A stretch of DNA of 64,000 nucleotides from Thraustochytrium sp. TN22 (lineage: Eukaryota > Sar > Bigyra > Thraustochytrida > Thraustochytriidae). The notes below the pieces were generated by a model that saw only the letters and a program-made list of their open reading frames with translations, had not been told where the DNA came from and did no database searches. The stretch's first letter is position 1. Each line of letters opens with the position of its first letter. The translations under genes and the position numbers were made by a program. Below, piece after piece: positions 61,796 through 64,000 of this stretch. The stretch spans positions 23,113 to 87,112 of the forward strand of contig JABLUY010000167.1 in NCBI GenBank assembly GCA_013306675.1, written 5' to 3'.

Positions 61796-62290
61796 TTGGC
61801 GACTTGGAGACCTTCCAGGCGCAGGCTTCGGTACATACTCTTGGAGAAGAAGCTCGTGCGCCAGTTCTTCGGCGTTCGCGAGGGCGACTCTGCGACGCGC
61901 TTCGCCTCGCTCATCGGGAAGGCAGGCGCCGCTACCGCCAAGGGGCTCGCGCATGTGGACAGCGTCATCCGCGTCTTCTGCATGGACGTGGGTGAGCTCC
62001 GGGCCGTCGCGCGCAGCGGCGGCTGCCTCATCACCGGGACCACCATCGACGCCGTCGGCAACGCGGGGGGCTACTCGATCCCACTGACTTCGAACGCCGG
62101 CATTGGCTCTGCAAACTCCTGCACGTATGCGGCGCGGAGGCGAGCGAGGATGAAATCTTCAAGACCCTCACGAGCGCCGGCGCCACCGATGGCATGTACG
62201 CGATTCCCCGAATACCATCTCCTCATTGTCACTCTCATGAACACGGCCCGGCGGCTCGATGCTCGGCTGGTCATAGGCATCCAGGAAACT
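61796..62290 (+). pseudogene. Frame-disrupted coding remnant, left part
   Basis: Coding-like sequence in alternating frames. From about 61840 one frame reads LLEKKLVRQFFGVREGDSAT and on to ITGTTIDAVGNAGG with strong C/G third positions. At a G6 run (about 62068-62073) meaningful sequence moves to the next frame (DFERRHWLCKLLHVCGAEAS). Near a C4 run (about 62205) it returns to the first frame (RFPEYHLLIVTLMNTARRLD). I do not recognise the family. Changes at homopolymers suggest decay or base-call errors in one gene rather than three separate genes; introns are not excluded. Confidence 0.45.
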
Positions 62291-62812
62291 AACTTAACCC
62301 TCTCTTTTCTTACGGCACAGATCTGTGCCAGCGCACCTTTTTACGAAGTTAGCTTGCTGGGACGCCCCGTATCAGGTCTATCACAGTGGTCTATTCGGAT
62401 TTTCCCTCCCTGTGTTCCCGTGTTTGGGCGGTTCTACATTCTGCAAAGAATCCGCGCGCGAGCGTCGAGGTTCGAGCTCGTTGAGCTCTGCCTCGCGGCG
62501 TGAAGCTTGGGCTGGTCTGCAACGCCGTGATGGAATGAGACGCCGACAGTCTCCAGTCGCTTGCACGGCCGCGGCTGCGCGCGGCGCGCGGCGCGGCGCC
62601 CGCGAGTCGCGCGCCGACGAGCTGCACTCCAGTGCACCTGTGGCAAGTTGCTCTGGCAGCGGGCATCGACGAAGCTGCTGGTCGTGGTGCTACTGTACCA
62701 GGGCGAAGCCGCCAAGGACGACCCATGTCTGCCACTCCGGACCGCACCCCTCGCGGTGGAGGCCGCGCTGCGCGCCGTACGACAAGGAGCAGCTCCAAGG
62801 AGAGGTTTGATC
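62291..62812. other. Region without a supported gene
   Basis: About 520 bases between two coding-like stretches of what may be one disrupted gene. Frames here are short and mixed, with no clear splice pair. It could be an intron, a decayed exon or a true spacer. Confidence 0.4.
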
Positions 62813-64000
62813 TGCTATCAGCGAGGGCGAGGGCGACGACGACTCGGGTGACCAGGCATACGAGCACTCCTTCTACAGCAGCGACGATGACAAGGCTCCG
62901 GACGAAGCTATCAATCTGCCGGTAGATAGGAGTTGTGCCCTAGTGGTGGCGCACCGAGGCATAAGAGCCTTGCAAGCTGGCCCTCGCGGGGCGATGCGCG
63001 TTGCCATCTTTTTCTGTGGCCAAACTATAGGTGCAAGTTGTGGCTCACGGACGCACAAGCGTGTAAGTCATCACGACTGCATCCTCAACAAATGTCGCAG
63101 CGGTGGTGGGCGCCAGCTCGAACAAAGCACTCCCAGAGCAAGAGCTTGGCCCCAGAGCAGGGAACAAGGCGGCCTCGACTGGTTCTTCGAGTCGGAGCTA
63201 TCCGAGTTAAGGCTCTTGAGCAGCGCGGACGCTGGGCGCATCTTGAAACGGCTCGAGAAGCACGTGCGCTCTTGAACGACGTGCGCTCCATTCAAGAGCG
63301 CTTCAAGGTGCTCTTCTCGGAGGTTGACATCGGCAGCATCGAGCCCATGACGCTCGTCCTCCGCATGCACCAAAAAGGCAGTCGAACGGCTGCTGGTCCA
63401 GTACGTGCTTGACGAAGCGCAGAGTCAAGGCAAGATGCCGCACCAGCCTTGCAAGGTCCGGAACTTCTTCGGAATTGCTCTCCACATGCGCAACAACAGC
63501 AAGAAGAAGAATTTTACAGTGACGTGGCTCGAGTGCCACCTCAAGGAGCTTCTGGACAAGAACGTGCACAAGATGCTGGGTGAGTTCAGGGGCGAGGAGC
63601 CGCGCCTCATTGACAGCGCGGTCTGCAGGAGGATGGCGCGGAGCGGCACGTGGACGATCGGGGAGCCGGACGCGGGCGTCGAGGACGACGGGCTGGGCGC
63701 GGCCGGCGAGGACGAGGCCATGACCACGATGGACGCCGAGCAGGCGATCATGACCGCGCGCGTCAGGGGTGGATGGAGGCAGCTGCCAGCGCCCGCCCTG
63801 GCCTGCCTCGTTCGAGCAATCGTCTGGTGCAGAGAGGACCACAAGTACAGGGACGCCAAACACGGCCAGCGCTACCTGCAGCGCAGATTCGAGGACCACC
63901 GCATGACGGCGCCGATGACGCAGACGACTCCGGGCACCGCGCGGGGCGTCTCGGCCATCTCGCGCATGCGCATTGGCGCCTTCTTCACGCTGGAGCGCGG
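62813..64000 (+). pseudogene. Frame-disrupted gene, right part, running off the window
   Basis: One frame from about 62830 reads DDDSGDQAYEHSFYSSDDDK and ends at a TGA just after LSSADAGRILKRLEKHVRS (63275). An overlapping frame continues as LNDVRSIQERFKVLFSEVDI. At an A5 run (63372-63376) sense moves once more, to a frame that is open from 63330 to the window edge with no stop. It reads RLLVQYVLDEAQSQGKMPHQ, then ALHMRNNSKKKNFTVTWLEC and a long helical/basic stretch. Codon use is coding-like throughout. I do not recognise the protein. It is either a decaying gene, one with several base-call errors, or a multi-exon gene whose splice sites I cannot place; a GTAAGT at about 63064 is a candidate donor. 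Confidence 0.5.

Noticed and set aside
63064-63101. A 38-base GTAAGT...GCAG intron in the right-edge gene
   Set aside because: It is far shorter than the three prefoldin introns (80-188 bases) and does not by itself repair the frame changes.

Overview
This is nuclear-style eukaryotic DNA. It is very GC-rich, most open frames are long and intron-poor, one gene is clearly spliced (prefoldin subunit 5, three short GT-AG introns), and the products are typically eukaryotic: tubulin ligase-like enzyme, prefoldin, JmjC protein, TMEM260-like mannosyltransferase, PH and p25-alpha domains, and a RING E3. Tandem Cys/His repeats ending in HGGG, of a kind common in oomycetes and other stramenopiles, together with the compact GC-rich genes, suggest a stramenopile, most likely a thraustochytrid-like labyrinthulomycete. 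That placement is inference. Coding starts were moved to the first plausible ATG wherever the longest open frame began at GTG or TTG.

Layout. At 1-5.1 kb lie a 5'-truncated Ser/Asp-rich protein and a multi-pass membrane protein with an OSCA/TMEM63-like cytosolic segment. At 5.2-16.3 kb, on the minus strand, lie a PhyH-type dioxygenase, a RING protein with a SUMO-interaction-like C-terminus, and a giant KDM6/UTX-like JmjC protein whose metal ligands are substituted. A gene-free stretch of about 4.4 kb follows, then a rhomboid protease. At 22.6-36.5 kb, on the minus strand, stand three tandem paralogues of one unusual enzyme: fatty-acyl-AMP ligase, carrier protein, and a C-terminus with six membrane segments and three left-handed-beta-helix-like soluble domains, laid out like the bacterial epsilon-poly-lysine synthetase tail. 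Copies 1 and 2 are about 99% identical only over the C-terminal half, and copy 3 is cut by one in-frame TAG.

From 38 kb onward come prefoldin subunit 5, a TTLL enzyme, a Ubl/p25/PH scaffold-like protein, a tandem 2.2-2.6 kb duplication carrying two Cys/His-repeat genes (one frameshifted), a 1,527-residue helical protein, a small protein of unknown function with strongly biased codons, a TMEM260-like mannosyltransferase, an EGF-plus-7TM protein, and a frame-disrupted gene running off the right edge.

The most striking element is the three-gene acyl-ligase array. It looks like a self-contained, membrane-anchored acyl-activation and transfer machine built on a bacterial plan, and it has been remodelled by recombination at a domain boundary.
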